In this document: positions 7,876 through 16,426 of the stretch, in pieces
Layout: each line of letters begins with the position of its first letter
Numbering within the stretch: position 1 is the first letter of the stretch
Notes under the pieces: model-generated
What the model saw: the letters and a program-made list of their open reading frames with translations, nothing else
What the model was told of the DNA's origin: nothing
Database searches by the model: none
Program-made: the position numbers and the translations under genes
Source of the DNA: CALLPQ01 sp964421675
GTDB taxonomy: Bacteria > Pseudomonadota > Alphaproteobacteria > Caulobacterales > Parvularculaceae
Direction of reading: 5' to 3'
Length of the DNA: 54,068 nucleotides
NCBI GenBank assembly: GCA_964421675.1
Contig: CAYQXV010000018.1
Coordinates: forward strand, 1-54,068

Positions 7876-9804
7876 TTAGCCGCGAATATTGACCACATCC
7901 GCAGTGATACCGAGGGTCTGGCGCACAGTTTCGACAATTTGCGGGGCATTCAACCGCGCCGCATCATACATTTTCACTGGCGAGTCTTGATCCTGGAAGA
8001 TATCAGGCAATGTCAGTGTGCGGATTTTTAGGCCGCTATCCATCGCACCGACACTGGCCAAATGATGCATAACAATCGCACCAAAGCCGCAAATCGAGCC
8101 TTCTTCAATGGTGATGAACACTTCATGCTCGCGTGCAAGACGCTCAACCAGATCCGTGTCGAGGGGCTTGGCAAAGCGTGCATCGGCAACTGTTGTCGAT
8201 AGACCTTGCGTTTCGAGAATGTCCGCTGCTTTCAACGCTTCTGCCAGACGCCCGCCATAAGCAAGCAGCGCGACTTTTGTGCCTTCGCGCACAATCCGGC
8301 CTTTGCCAATTTCCAGATGCTTGCCAATTTCTGGCATATCAACGCCGACGCCCTCGCCGCGCGGATAGCGAAATGCAATCGGGCCTTCATCATAGGCAAC
8401 CGCCGTTGAGGTCATATGCACCAATTCGGCTTCATCACCGGCGGCCATCAATACCATGTTCGGCAAACACCCAAGATAGGCAATATCAAACGCCCCGGCA
8501 TGGGTTTGCCCATCAGCGCCCACAAGGCCCGCCCGGTCCATCGGAATACGCACGGGCAAATTCTGAATGGCAATGTCATGGACAACAGAATCATAAGCAC
8601 GCTGCAAGAATGTCGAATAGATCGCCGCAAAGGGGCGCATCCCATCAGCTGCCAAACCGGCAGCAAATGTTACCGCATGTTGTTCAGCAATCCCCACATC
8701 GTAGCATCTGTCGGGATAAGCATCGGCAAACATATCAAGGCTCGTGCCTGAGGGCATGGCAGCCGTAATGCCGATAATTTTATTGTCGGTTTCCGCTTCC
8801 TTGACCAAGGTCTTGCCGAAAACTTTTTGGTAAGACGGGGCATTCGGTGTGCCCTTACTTTGCTTGCCGGAGACCACATCAAATTTGGCAACGCCGTGAT
8901 ATTTATCATAGGCCTCTTCGGCAGGGGCATATCCCTTACCTTTTTTGGTCACCACATGAACCAGAACCGGGCCGTCTTTCATGTCCCGAACATTTTCGAG
9001 AACCGGGATCAGATGATCCAAATTATGGCCATCGATTGGACCCACATAGTAAAACCCTAATTCTTCAAACAAGGTTCCGCCGGTCACCATGCCGCGGCCA
9101 TATTCTTCGGCCTTGCGCAATTGTTTATAAATTGCGTGGGGCAATCGTTTGCCCAGCTGTTTGGAGAAAGACCGGAAGCCTTGATAGACCCCCGAAGAGG
9201 AGGCCCGCGCCAGATAGGCACTCATCGCGCCAACGGGGGGCGCAATCGACATATCATTATCGTTCAAAATAACCACCAGCTTGGAACCAAGATGGCCAGC
9301 ATTATTCATCGCCTCATAGGCCATACCCGCAGACATGGAGCCATCACCAATCACGGCAATTGCATGATTATCTTTACCAAGATGATCGCGCGCACGGGCA
9401 AAGCCGAGAGCGGCGGAAATTGATGTCGCCGCATGGGCAGCGCCAAAGGGATCATATTCACTTTCAGCGCGTTTGGTAAAACCGGATAATCCGCCGCCCT
9501 TGCGCAAGGTTCTGATGCGATCGCGCCGGCCAGTTAGAATTTTATGGGGGTAACATTGGTGGCCCACATCCCAAACCAACCGGTCATCAGGCGTGTTAAA
9601 CACATAATGGATGGCCGCGGTCAGTTCGACAACGCCGAGCCCAGACCCCAAATGACCACCGGTTTCCGACACCGCGTCAATCATCTCCTGGCGCAACTCA
9701 TCGGCCAGCTGACGAAGATCGGACTTTGGCAATTTGCGCAAATCTGCAGGCCATTTGACCTGATCAAGAAGCGGAGTTTTGGAAGATGACGATGTATCAG
9801 TCAT
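7876..9804 (-). CDS. dxs: 1-deoxy-D-xylulose-5-phosphate synthase
   Basis: Dxs condenses pyruvate and glyceraldehyde 3-phosphate to DXP, the first step of the MEP isoprenoid pathway; DXP also feeds thiamine and pyridoxal synthesis. The 642-residue product is full length. It has HLGSGLGVVELTAAIHYVF near the N-terminus, the thiamine-diphosphate motif GDGSMSAGMAYEAMNNAG, and the pyrimidine-domain segments YDVGIAEQHAVTFAAGLA and PVRIPMDRAGLVGADGQTHAG. The ATG at 9804 gives the usual family N-terminus. In alphaproteobacteria dxs usually follows ispA and xseB. Here xseB lies upstream on the same strand but ispA is missing between them. Confidence 0.97.
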   Translation of the reverse strand: MTDTSSSSKTPLLDQVKWPADLRKLPKSDLRQLADELRQEMIDAVSETGGHLGSGLGVVELTAAIHYVFNTPDDRLVWDVGHQCYPHKILTGRRDRIRTLRKGGGLSGFTKRAESEYDPFGAAHAATSISAALGFARARDHLGKDNHAIAVIGDGSMSAGMAYEAMNNAGHLGSKLVVILNDNDMSIAPPVGAMSAYLARASSSGVYQGFRSFSKQLGKRLPHAIYKQLRKAEEYGRGMVTGGTLFEELGFYYVGPIDGHNLDHLIPVLENVRDMKDGPVLVHVVTKKGKGYAPAEEAYDKYHGVAKFDVVSGKQSKGTPNAPSYQKVFGKTLVKEAETDNKIIGITAAMPSGTSLDMFADAYPDRCYDVGIAEQHAVTFAAGLAADGMRPFAAIYSTFLQRAYDSVVHDIAIQNLPVRIPMDRAGLVGADGQTHAGAFDIAYLGCLPNMVLMAAGDEAELVHMTSTAVAYDEGPIAFRYPRGEGVGVDMPEIGKHLEIGKGRIVREGTKVALLAYGGRLAEALKAADILETQGLSTTVADARFAKPLDTDLVERLAREHEVFITIEEGSICGFGAIVMHHLASVGAMDSGLKIRTLTLPDIFQDQDSPVKMYDAARLNAPQIVETVRQTLGITADVVNIRG

Positions 9805-10115
9805 GTAGTGTTACCATTCTAAAAGTACGCAGTTTAGGTGCATGCGATGAGCATGCGAAGACCTGATAGATATAGGTGAGCCAGATAGCCCCAGATGAGC
9901 ATATGCCTTCTGCCCTAACGCTGCGCCCGTAGACGAGGTTTCTCGCATAAATGCAATGCCCAATAGCGTAGATTTAAAGATTTTCGTCGCACTTTGAAAG
10001 CATCTTTTGGGGCCGATAGCAGCAATATCTGATCACAGTTTCGCAATAATTGCTCTTAAAGCGGCTTTGGGCAGCTAAATGGCAATATCGTCACACCGAA
10101 TAAGCGTATCGGTTG
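9805..10115. other. Intergenic region between xseB and dxs, where ispA would be expected
   Basis: The 311 bases carry no open frame resembling farnesyl diphosphate synthase, and neither of its DDxxD motifs could be found in the minus-strand frames. The dxs promoter should be here; no clear consensus was found. Confidence 0.5.
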
Positions 10116-10131
10116 TTTTGACTAGTCAAAA
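10116..10131. promoter_or_regulatory. Perfect 16-bp palindrome over the xseB stop codon
   Basis: TTTTGACTAGTCAAAA is a perfect inverted repeat without spacer. The xseB stop codon (10122-10124) lies inside it. It could be a protein-binding site or chance; there is no loop, so it is not a good terminator hairpin. Confidence 0.4.
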
Positions 10132-10364
10132 CTTGCGGGCTGCGTGCTAACGGTCCCGGCGTCATCAATGACGATTTTCTCAATTTTCTCTTGGGCGGTT
10201 TTCAGCTTGGCCGCGCAATGGGCCTTCAGGGCCGCGCCGCGCTCATACAGGGTGATGGACTCTTCAAGCTCTGCGCGCCCGCTCTCCAGCTTTTGGACAA
10301 TATCCTCAAGCTCGGCGAGGGCGGCTTCAAATGTCATTTTCTTGATGTCTGCAGGTGTTGGCAT
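10122..10364 (-). CDS. xseB: Exodeoxyribonuclease VII small subunit
   Basis: XseB is the small helical subunit that multimerises with XseA to form exonuclease VII, which degrades single-stranded DNA to oligonucleotides in repair. The 80-residue product matches the family in length and in its core: TFEAALAELEDIVQKLESG, then LEESITLYERGAALKAHC. The ATG at 10364 gives the normal start. It lies downstream of a hydrolase and a phosphatase gene on the same strand, the usual alphaproteobacterial neighbourhood. The large subunit gene is not in the window. Confidence 0.95.
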   Translation of the reverse strand: MPTPADIKKMTFEAALAELEDIVQKLESGRAELEESITLYERGAALKAHCAAKLKTAQEKIEKIVIDDAGTVSTQPASFD

Positions 10365-10385
10365 TTGCTAAATCCCCTTTGGCCC

Positions 10386-10485
10386 NNNNNNNNNNNNNNN
10401 NNNNNNNNNNNNNNNNNNNNNNNNNNNNNNNNNNNNNNNNNNNNNNNNNNNNNNNNNNNNNNNNNNNNNNNNNNNNNNNNNNNNN
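10386..10485. other. Assembly gap of 100 N with 8-bp matching ends
   Basis: The left contig ends TTTGGCCC and the right contig begins TTTGGCCC. The two contigs probably overlap here, and the real intergenic distance between xseB and the phosphatase gene is then about 93 bases rather than 201. Confidence 0.93.
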
Positions 10486-10565
10486 TTTGGCCCTTTTGGC
10501 TTTACGGCTGTATGAATTATTGCCCGGTGGTTGGTCAACCATATGATGGGTAAATCAGGGGGCGA

Positions 10566-11141
10566 TTAGGGACGCGTATAGACCCGGTGCGACCAATGTT
10601 TGTTACCGCTGCGCCGCTTTTCCAGCGCCCAGCCATGGCGTTTCATGCGCCGCGACATCATCCAATTTATATAGCCATGGGCGCATAAAATAACGTCGCC
10701 CTCGCCTGCATGTTCGCTCAGCACATTAATGATGCGGTCAATGCGCACCCATGTTTGGGGCCGGGTTTCCATATCACCGGGCGCATATCCAAACGTCCAC
10801 CAGCTTCGCGACAAGACGCCCCAGACGCGCGGCGAAAATTTAACCCAATCGGGCAATGGCGGCGGCGGCAGCGGTGCTTCAACAAAGAGCACATCCGATT
10901 GCACCGATAGTCCAGCCGGGGCAATCAATTGCGCAGTTTCAATCGCGCGCGGCATGGGCGAGGCAAGCAAGGTTTTTGCACTTTGCGCCAAATCCCTCAG
11001 GGCTTGCGGGGGCACATCGCCTTGCTGCAAGCCGCCTTCATCATAAAGTTTCCACCACTCACCAAACTCTTTGGCCGAATGGATCACCTTGCGCGACAAG
11101 GCTGGTCGGCCATGGCGTACCGTGATGATGCGTCCTGTCAT
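10566..11141 (-). CDS. Histidine phosphatase family protein
   Basis: The product has the phosphoglycerate-mutase-like signature IITVRHGRPA near its start, with the phospho-accepting His of RHG. It also has SPMPRAIETAQLI, and ILCAHGYINWMM with the second catalytic His. Such enzymes hydrolyse small phosphoesters or phosphoproteins; the substrate is not evident. ATG at 11141 (MTGRII) places RHG close to the N-terminus as in the family. The frame is open twelve codons further, to a TTG at 11177 that lies six bases from the upstream gene's stop, so a coupled longer form is possible. It sits in the HDAC-xseB-dxs neighbourhood. Confidence 0.85.
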   Translation of the reverse strand: MTGRIITVRHGRPALSRKVIHSAKEFGEWWKLYDEGGLQQGDVPPQALRDLAQSAKTLLASPMPRAIETAQLIAPAGLSVQSDVLFVEAPLPPPPLPDWVKFSPRVWGVLSRSWWTFGYAPGDMETRPQTWVRIDRIINVLSEHAGEGDVILCAHGYINWMMSRRMKRHGWALEKRRSGNKHWSHRVYTRP

Positions 11142-11183
11142 AAGTGATGATAGCCCCGTTGCCGAAACGCTTCCCAATTACCG

Positions 11184-12155
11184 CTAATGATGCGTAAGCG
11201 CACCCACATGAGCTGCGACACTCGAACCCAATGCATCGAGGTCATAACCGCCTTCGAGCACCGATACAATCCGCCCATTGCAGCATCCATTTGCAACCTG
11301 CATGAGCTGCTCAGTCAACCAAGCGTAATCCGATTCCACAAGGGCAAAACCTCCAAGCGGGTCGGCGGCATGGCCATCAAAGCCAGCAGAAATAATAATA
11401 ATCTCTGGATTAAAATCTGACAAAGCGGGCAGCAATTTTTCTCCCCAGGCGCGCGTAAACTGTTTGCCGTCCGTACCGGTGGGAAGGGGCGCGTTGCAAA
11501 TATTATCAAAACCGCCGCGATCGCTCTCACGCCCGGTTCCAGGATATTGCGGCCATTCATGGCTGGAGGCAAAGAACGCCTCTTCATCCTGCCAAAAGAT
11601 GGCCTCGGTTCCGTTCCCATGATGGACATCAAAATCAACAACCCCGACCCGGCGCACGCCGTGGCGCTGGCGCGCATGATGGGCGGCAATGGCCACATGA
11701 TTGAAAAGGCAAAACCCCATTGCGCGGTCTGGCTCGGCATGATGACCGGGCGGGCGGGCTGCAACAAATGCATTGCGGGCCTGCCCTGAAAAGACAGCAT
11801 CTACGCCCGCCGCCGCGCCGCCTGCTGCCCGCAATGTCGCATCAAGGCTTGAGGGGCCCATAAAGGTATCGGCATCCAATTGCGCCATTGAAGGGGCCCG
11901 CGCGCTAGTATTTTCTTGCGCAACCGCACTGGTCTCTTGCGCTACCGCGCTGGCAATCTTATCGGCGTAAATTTCTGGATGGACCAGCCCGGCAAGCGCC
12001 AAGTCCGCGCGCGGGGCCTCCTGCCAGGATAAGTCCGCAAACTGTTCCGCGCGCAAGGCGTTTTCAACGGCCAGATAACGCCCCCCATGCTCAACATGGC
12101 CGGGCGGCACCTCATGGGTATGAAAAGACTTATGGGTATACAAATTCGTCGTCAT
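11184..12155 (-). CDS. Histone-deacetylase-like amidohydrolase
   Basis: This zinc-dependent deacetylase-family protein (acetoin utilisation AcuC/HDAC class II type) removes acyl groups from lysines or small amines. Family motifs are in order: RPPGHHAEPDRAMGFCLFNH, with the catalytic His pair; VVDFDVHHGNGTEAIF, with zinc-binding Asp and His; and SAGFDGHAADPLGG, with the second zinc Asp. ATG at 12155 (MTTNLYTHKSFHTHEVPPGH) is the normal family start; the frame is open 66 codons further but that part is not protein-like. A Ser/Ala/Gln-rich insert holds a seven-residue tandem duplication (SAVAQET). HDAC next to xseB is common in alphaproteobacteria for unknown reasons. Confidence 0.92.
   Translation of the reverse strand: MTTNLYTHKSFHTHEVPPGHVEHGGRYLAVENALRAEQFADLSWQEAPRADLALAGLVHPEIYADKIASAVAQETSAVAQENTSARAPSMAQLDADTFMGPSSLDATLRAAGGAAAGVDAVFSGQARNAFVAARPPGHHAEPDRAMGFCLFNHVAIAAHHARQRHGVRRVGVVDFDVHHGNGTEAIFWQDEEAFFASSHEWPQYPGTGRESDRGGFDNICNAPLPTGTDGKQFTRAWGEKLLPALSDFNPEIIIISAGFDGHAADPLGGFALVESDYAWLTEQLMQVANGCCNGRIVSVLEGGYDLDALGSSVAAHVGALTHH
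11914..11953. repeat. 21-bp tandem duplication in the HDAC-like gene
   Basis: TCTTGCGCAACCGCACTGG (11914-11932) recurs at 11935-11953 with two mismatches, a 21-base period. It encodes a repeated SAVAQE(T) in a surface insert of the deacetylase. Confidence 0.75.
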
Positions 12156-12344
12156 CGTCGGGGCATTCTTCTTGTCATCTGGCTTCTTATGAAAAGGCGG
12201 GGACGCACTGTGGTTGAGGAAGACGCCAAGCGCAATGGGGGGCGGCCAGCACTTTATCGATTTAGGTAAAAGTGCCCAGATTATATTGCATCGCAGCATA
12301 AAGACTGGCATAGGCGTCCTTTGCATTTGTATTGGTACCCTCTC

Positions 12345-14045
12345 ATGACACAAACCCCTTCAAGCTCGCGCCCTCGTATGTTGGCGGCGCGCTCGCTTTC
12401 AAGCCTCAAAGCCTTGGGCGGTCAGGTCTCTTTTGACGACCTTACGGGGGCTCGAAAAATTTCTGATTTTACCCCCGCCCTCATCAAGACAGAAATTCTG
12501 GCGGGACTAACAGTGGCATTGGCGCTGGTTCCAGAAGCGGTTGCGTTCGCATTTGTTGCGGGCGTCGAGCCGCTGGTTGGTCTGTATGCTGCCTTTATTG
12601 TCGGGCTTGTGACCGCATTGATTGGCGGGCGACCGGGCATGATTTCTGGTGCGACGGGGGCGTTGGCGGTGGTGATGGTCGCGCTCGTGGCCGATCACGG
12701 TGTTGAATATCTCTTCGCGACCGTTGTGTTGATGGGGATCCTTCAATTGCTTGCAGGCATTTTCAGGCTTGGGAAATTTATTCGCTTGGTGCCAACGCCG
12801 GTTATGTTGGGTTTTGTCAATGGATTGGCGATCGTTATTTTTCTCGCCCAGCTTGGCCAGTTTCAAGTTCCCGGCTCTGCGCAGGCACACGGATCATCTG
12901 GCGGCGGGCACGGCATGGCAGCTGGCGAATGGTTGAGCGGCATGCCGTTATTGTTGATGCTTGCTTTGACGGGGCTAACCATGCTGGTGATTTGGCTATT
13001 GCCAAAGCTGACCCGCGCCATCCCCGCGCCGCTTGCTGGCATTGGTGTTGTCTCGCTGGTTGTGCTCGGGTTAAATCTTGATGTGCCCCGTGTTGGCGAT
13101 CTTGCAAATATTCAAGGCGCACTTCCCCCATTCCATCTGCCGAACGTTCCCCTATCGTTGGAAACGCTCAACATTATTTTTCCCTATGCCTTTATTCTTG
13201 CCGCGATTGGGTTGATTGAAAGCCTGTTAACGGTGAACCTTGTCGGGGAGATTACCGGCAAGCGCGGCGGCGCGTCTCAAGAATGTGTTGCGCAAGGCAC
13301 GGCAAATCTGATTACCGGGTTTTTTGGCGGCATGGGCGGGTGCGCGATGATCGGCCAGTCCATGATCAATGTGAACTCAGGGGGCAGGACGCGCTTATCG
13401 GCATTGAGTGCGGCGCTTTTGCTCCTCGCCTTTATTTTGTTTGCATCGAGCTTAATCGAAATGATCCCGCTTGCCGCATTGGTCGGCGTGATGTTTATGG
13501 TGGTGATTGGCACCTTCGCATGGCGCAGCTTGATGATCATGCGAAAAATTCCGTTAACCGATGCCTTTGTGATTGTTCTCGTGACCGCTGTCACAGTTCG
13601 CTACGATCTGGCGACCGCGGTTGTGGTTGGCGTGATTGTCTCTGCGCTTGCCTATGCGTGGAATAATTCCAAACAGATCCGTATTCAATCGCGCGACAGT
13701 AAAACCGTACCGGGCGCAAAAACCTATGTGCTTGAAGGGTCGTTATTCTTTGGCTCAACGGAAGGGTTTGCCGAGCTGTTTTCGCCCGAAGACGACCCCG
13801 ATCTGGTGATTATCGACTTTTTAAATTCGCGGGTTGTCGACCAGTCCGCATTGCAAGCGATTGAGGATCTGGCGGCGAAATATGCCGCTCTTGGAAAAAC
13901 CCTCCGCTTGCGTCATTTATCGCGAGATTGCCACCAGCTGCTAACCCGTGCCGGGCAATTAATGATCGAAACTGATGATGATCCGGAATATCAAATCGCC
14001 GCCGATTATTCGGTGCGAACCGGCATATTTGGCGGCGCTCATTAG
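12345..14045 (+). CDS. SulP family anion permease with STAS domain
   Basis: The product is a SulP transporter (sulfate, bicarbonate or other anions; BicA-like members exist) in the inner membrane. Around ten or more hydrophobic segments run from about residue 50 to 440. They start with the family motif ILAGLTVALALVPEAVAFAF and include LVPTPVMLGFVNGLAIVIF and LIESLLTVNLVGEITGKRGG. The C-terminal 120 residues form a STAS domain (DPDLVIIDFLNSRVVDQSAL). A Gly/His-rich insert follows the fourth or fifth helix. ATG at 12345 (MTQTP) is preferred; an upstream ATG at 12321 is in frame. It diverges from the deacetylase gene across about 190 bases. Substrate cannot be assigned. Confidence 0.9.
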   Translation: MTQTPSSSRPRMLAARSLSSLKALGGQVSFDDLTGARKISDFTPALIKTEILAGLTVALALVPEAVAFAFVAGVEPLVGLYAAFIVGLVTALIGGRPGMISGATGALAVVMVALVADHGVEYLFATVVLMGILQLLAGIFRLGKFIRLVPTPVMLGFVNGLAIVIFLAQLGQFQVPGSAQAHGSSGGGHGMAAGEWLSGMPLLLMLALTGLTMLVIWLLPKLTRAIPAPLAGIGVVSLVVLGLNLDVPRVGDLANIQGALPPFHLPNVPLSLETLNIIFPYAFILAAIGLIESLLTVNLVGEITGKRGGASQECVAQGTANLITGFFGGMGGCAMIGQSMINVNSGGRTRLSALSAALLLLAFILFASSLIEMIPLAALVGVMFMVVIGTFAWRSLMIMRKIPLTDAFVIVLVTAVTVRYDLATAVVVGVIVSALAYAWNNSKQIRIQSRDSKTVPGAKTYVLEGSLFFGSTEGFAELFSPEDDPDLVIIDFLNSRVVDQSALQAIEDLAAKYAALGKTLRLRHLSRDCHQLLTRAGQLMIETDDDPEYQIAADYSVRTGIFGGAH

Positions 14046-14063
14046 TAGTGGGCGATTTAGCGC

Positions 14064-15644
14064 TTAGCCGCTTTCTGCAAGCAAGGAGAGCTGCGTAATC
14101 ATTGAGCTGCGGCTTTCTTCATCCCGGTCAACAAGGCGCGTTGGGTAATCACCGGTAAAACAATGATCGGTAAAGGCAGGAGCCGCATCATCGCGCGGGC
14201 CTTTGCCCATGGCCTTATATAATCCGTCCACCGACAGAAATGCCAAACTGTCCGCACCAATAATCGCACACATTTCTTCCACACTGCGCTCATGAGCCAG
14301 CAGTTCTTCATAGGACGGTGTGTTAATGCCATAAAAATCTGGATGCTGGATCGCCGGACAGGCAATGCGCATATGGACAGACTTCGCACCGGCAGCGCGC
14401 ACCATCTCAACAATTTTGCGAGACGTGGTACCGCGCACGATTGAATCATCTACAAGCACCACATTTTTGCCGTTCAGGATGGCGCGGTTGGGAGAATGTT
14501 TGCGGGCAACACCGGCTTCGCGAATTTTTTGCTGGGGTTCAATAAAGGTGCGCCCAACAAAGTGGCTTCGAATTAGCCCCATCTCATAGGGAAGATCGCT
14601 GGTGCGTGAATAACCGATCGCCGCCGGGGTGCCGCTATCGGGAATTGACGCCACCAAGTCAGCCTCGCATGGGGCTTCAAGGGCCAATTGTTCGCCCAAT
14701 TGTTTGCGCACCTGATAGACACTTTTGCCATCAATCACACTGTCGGGACGGGCAAAGTAAATAAGTTCAAAGATGCAAGGCCGTGCATTGCCCGCTGCCA
14801 AAGAAAATTCCCGGCTCTCGACCTCACCATTGGGATGGCAAATAACCACCTCGCCCGGCCGCACATCGCGCACAAATTTCGCGCCAATCAAATCAAGCGC
14901 GCACGTCTCGGATGCTAAAATCGCAGCCCCATTAAGCTCGCCCAAAACCAGCGGGCGAATGCCTGCCGGATCGCGCGCACCGATCATTCCCTCAGTCGTC
15001 AGAACCGTCAGCGCGTAAGCGCCCTCAATCTGTTTCAACGCATCAATCAATTTATCGACAATTGCCATATGTTGCGAGCGCGCGGTCAATTGCAAAAACA
15101 ACTCGCTGTCGGATGTTGATTGAAAAATACAGCCGCGCCGCACCAGATTGGCGCGCAAGGTGCGCGCATTGGTCAGATTTCCATTGTGGGCAATCGCAAT
15201 GCCGCCGCGCTCCAGATCGGCATAAAGCGGTTGCACATTACGCATCACCGTTTCGCCCTGGGTTGAGTAGCGCGTATGGCCAATGATCGCGCGGCCCTTT
15301 AGGCGGCCCAGCGTGGGCGCATCGGAAAACTGATCGGCAACCAAACCCATTTGGCGTTCAGAATGAAACCGCTCGCCATCAAAACTTGTCAGGCCCGCAG
15401 CCTCTTGCCCGCGATGTTGCAAGGCATGAATACCAAGGGCTGCAATGGCAGCCGCATCATCCCCGCCGATAAGGCCAAAAACCCCGCATTCCTCATGGAG
15501 GCGCTCGCTTTCAATCAGTGCACTGAGGGCATCCCTCTCTTGCGGCCCGTCTTTTGGGGAGCGATGGGACTGCAAAAAGTCAGTAACATCGCAGACGCGA
15601 TGGGAGGCAGGTTTATTCATGGGTACGCTTACTGGTGAGTTCAT
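14064..15644 (-). CDS. purF: Amidophosphoribosyltransferase
   Basis: PurF transfers ammonia from glutamine to PRPP, the committed step of purine synthesis. The mature enzyme begins at the catalytic Cys53 in EECGVFG. The first 52 residues would be removed as a propeptide and are longer than usual. Further motifs are IHALQHRGQEAAGL, the glutamine-site IGHTRYSTQGE and the PRPP-binding VVLVDDSIVRGTTSRK. ATG at 15644 is supported by a TAATG overlap with the cvpA stop codon, which implies translational coupling. An internal ATG at 15620 is an alternative. The radA-cvpA-purF order is typical of alphaproteobacteria. Confidence 0.96.
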   Translation of the reverse strand: MNSPVSVPMNKPASHRVCDVTDFLQSHRSPKDGPQERDALSALIESERLHEECGVFGLIGGDDAAAIAALGIHALQHRGQEAAGLTSFDGERFHSERQMGLVADQFSDAPTLGRLKGRAIIGHTRYSTQGETVMRNVQPLYADLERGGIAIAHNGNLTNARTLRANLVRRGCIFQSTSDSELFLQLTARSQHMAIVDKLIDALKQIEGAYALTVLTTEGMIGARDPAGIRPLVLGELNGAAILASETCALDLIGAKFVRDVRPGEVVICHPNGEVESREFSLAAGNARPCIFELIYFARPDSVIDGKSVYQVRKQLGEQLALEAPCEADLVASIPDSGTPAAIGYSRTSDLPYEMGLIRSHFVGRTFIEPQQKIREAGVARKHSPNRAILNGKNVVLVDDSIVRGTTSRKIVEMVRAAGAKSVHMRIACPAIQHPDFYGINTPSYEELLAHERSVEEMCAIIGADSLAFLSVDGLYKAMGKGPRDDAAPAFTDHCFTGDYPTRLVDRDEESRSSMITQLSLLAESG

Positions 15645-16282
15645 TACGGTGTATCGCCTTCGCTCGAATTCGTCTCACTATTATCTTCATCGCTCTGCGA
15701 TGTTGTGACCGTTGTAATCACCTCTGACAGGCCCGCGCGGTCACTGCGCCCATAGCCTTCACTGGCTGCATCTTTCTTCAGGTCGCTCGATGCTTGCTCA
15801 TCGGTTATGGTATTTTCAGCGGGGATAAGACGTTCAAAAATACCGGCCGCCGATTGCGCGAGCGGCAAGGTAAACGCCTTGCGCACACTATCATGTTGAT
15901 GGGCTTCATCGAGGTGATAGCCATAGGCGAGAAACCCAAGGCCGATAATCACATAGCCGCGTAAAAATCCAAATATACCGCCAGCAATCCGATTGATCCG
16001 CTGGCCATTGGCAGACAGACGATAGCGCGCGAGCAATATGTGGGTGATGGTATAAAGAACGATGAAAAACCCGGCGATCAGCCCGGCATAAACAAATAGG
16101 GTAACAATCAGCGAACCTTCGCGCCCCAGCATGGAAACAAACGGGCCAGACAGCTGAATGGAAAGCAAGATCGCAAGGCCGAGCGCAATCAGCGTGGCAA
16201 GTTCCAAAATGCCGCCGCGCACCACCGCAAGGCCGGTAGAGGCCAGCAACACAATGATCACGATCAGATCGAACACAGTCAT
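15644..16282 (-). CDS. cvpA: CvpA family membrane protein
   Basis: CvpA-family inner-membrane proteins are linked to colicin V production and envelope homeostasis. The 212-residue product has the family start MTVFDLIVIIVLLASTGLAV and four hydrophobic segments in the first 125 residues, including the conserved IAGGIFGFLRGYVIIGL. A polar acidic tail of about 80 residues follows. Its stop codon overlaps the purF start by one base (TAATG), so the two genes are almost certainly one transcript. The link to purine genes is positional and shared with many bacteria. Confidence 0.93.
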   Translation of the reverse strand: MTVFDLIVIIVLLASTGLAVVRGGILELATLIALGLAILLSIQLSGPFVSMLGREGSLIVTLFVYAGLIAGFFIVLYTITHILLARYRLSANGQRINRIAGGIFGFLRGYVIIGLGFLAYGYHLDEAHQHDSVRKAFTLPLAQSAAGIFERLIPAENTITDEQASSDLKKDAASEGYGRSDRAGLSEVITTVTTSQSDEDNSETNSSEGDTP

Positions 16283-16426
16283 ATGCGATTCCTATCGGAC
16301 CTTATCGAAACGTGGTTGCACGCATCACGACTCAACTTTAGGTCCAGACTTAGCACGGTTCTACATGGCTTAATCGATTGTCTCAACAGATCAATTGCGA
16401 TGATTTTGACCAGATCCGTGATCTTC

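Noticed and set aside
8133..8768. 211-codon plus-strand open frame inside dxs
   Set aside because: It is antisense to a fully conserved gene, has low-complexity basic composition and no ribosome-binding site.
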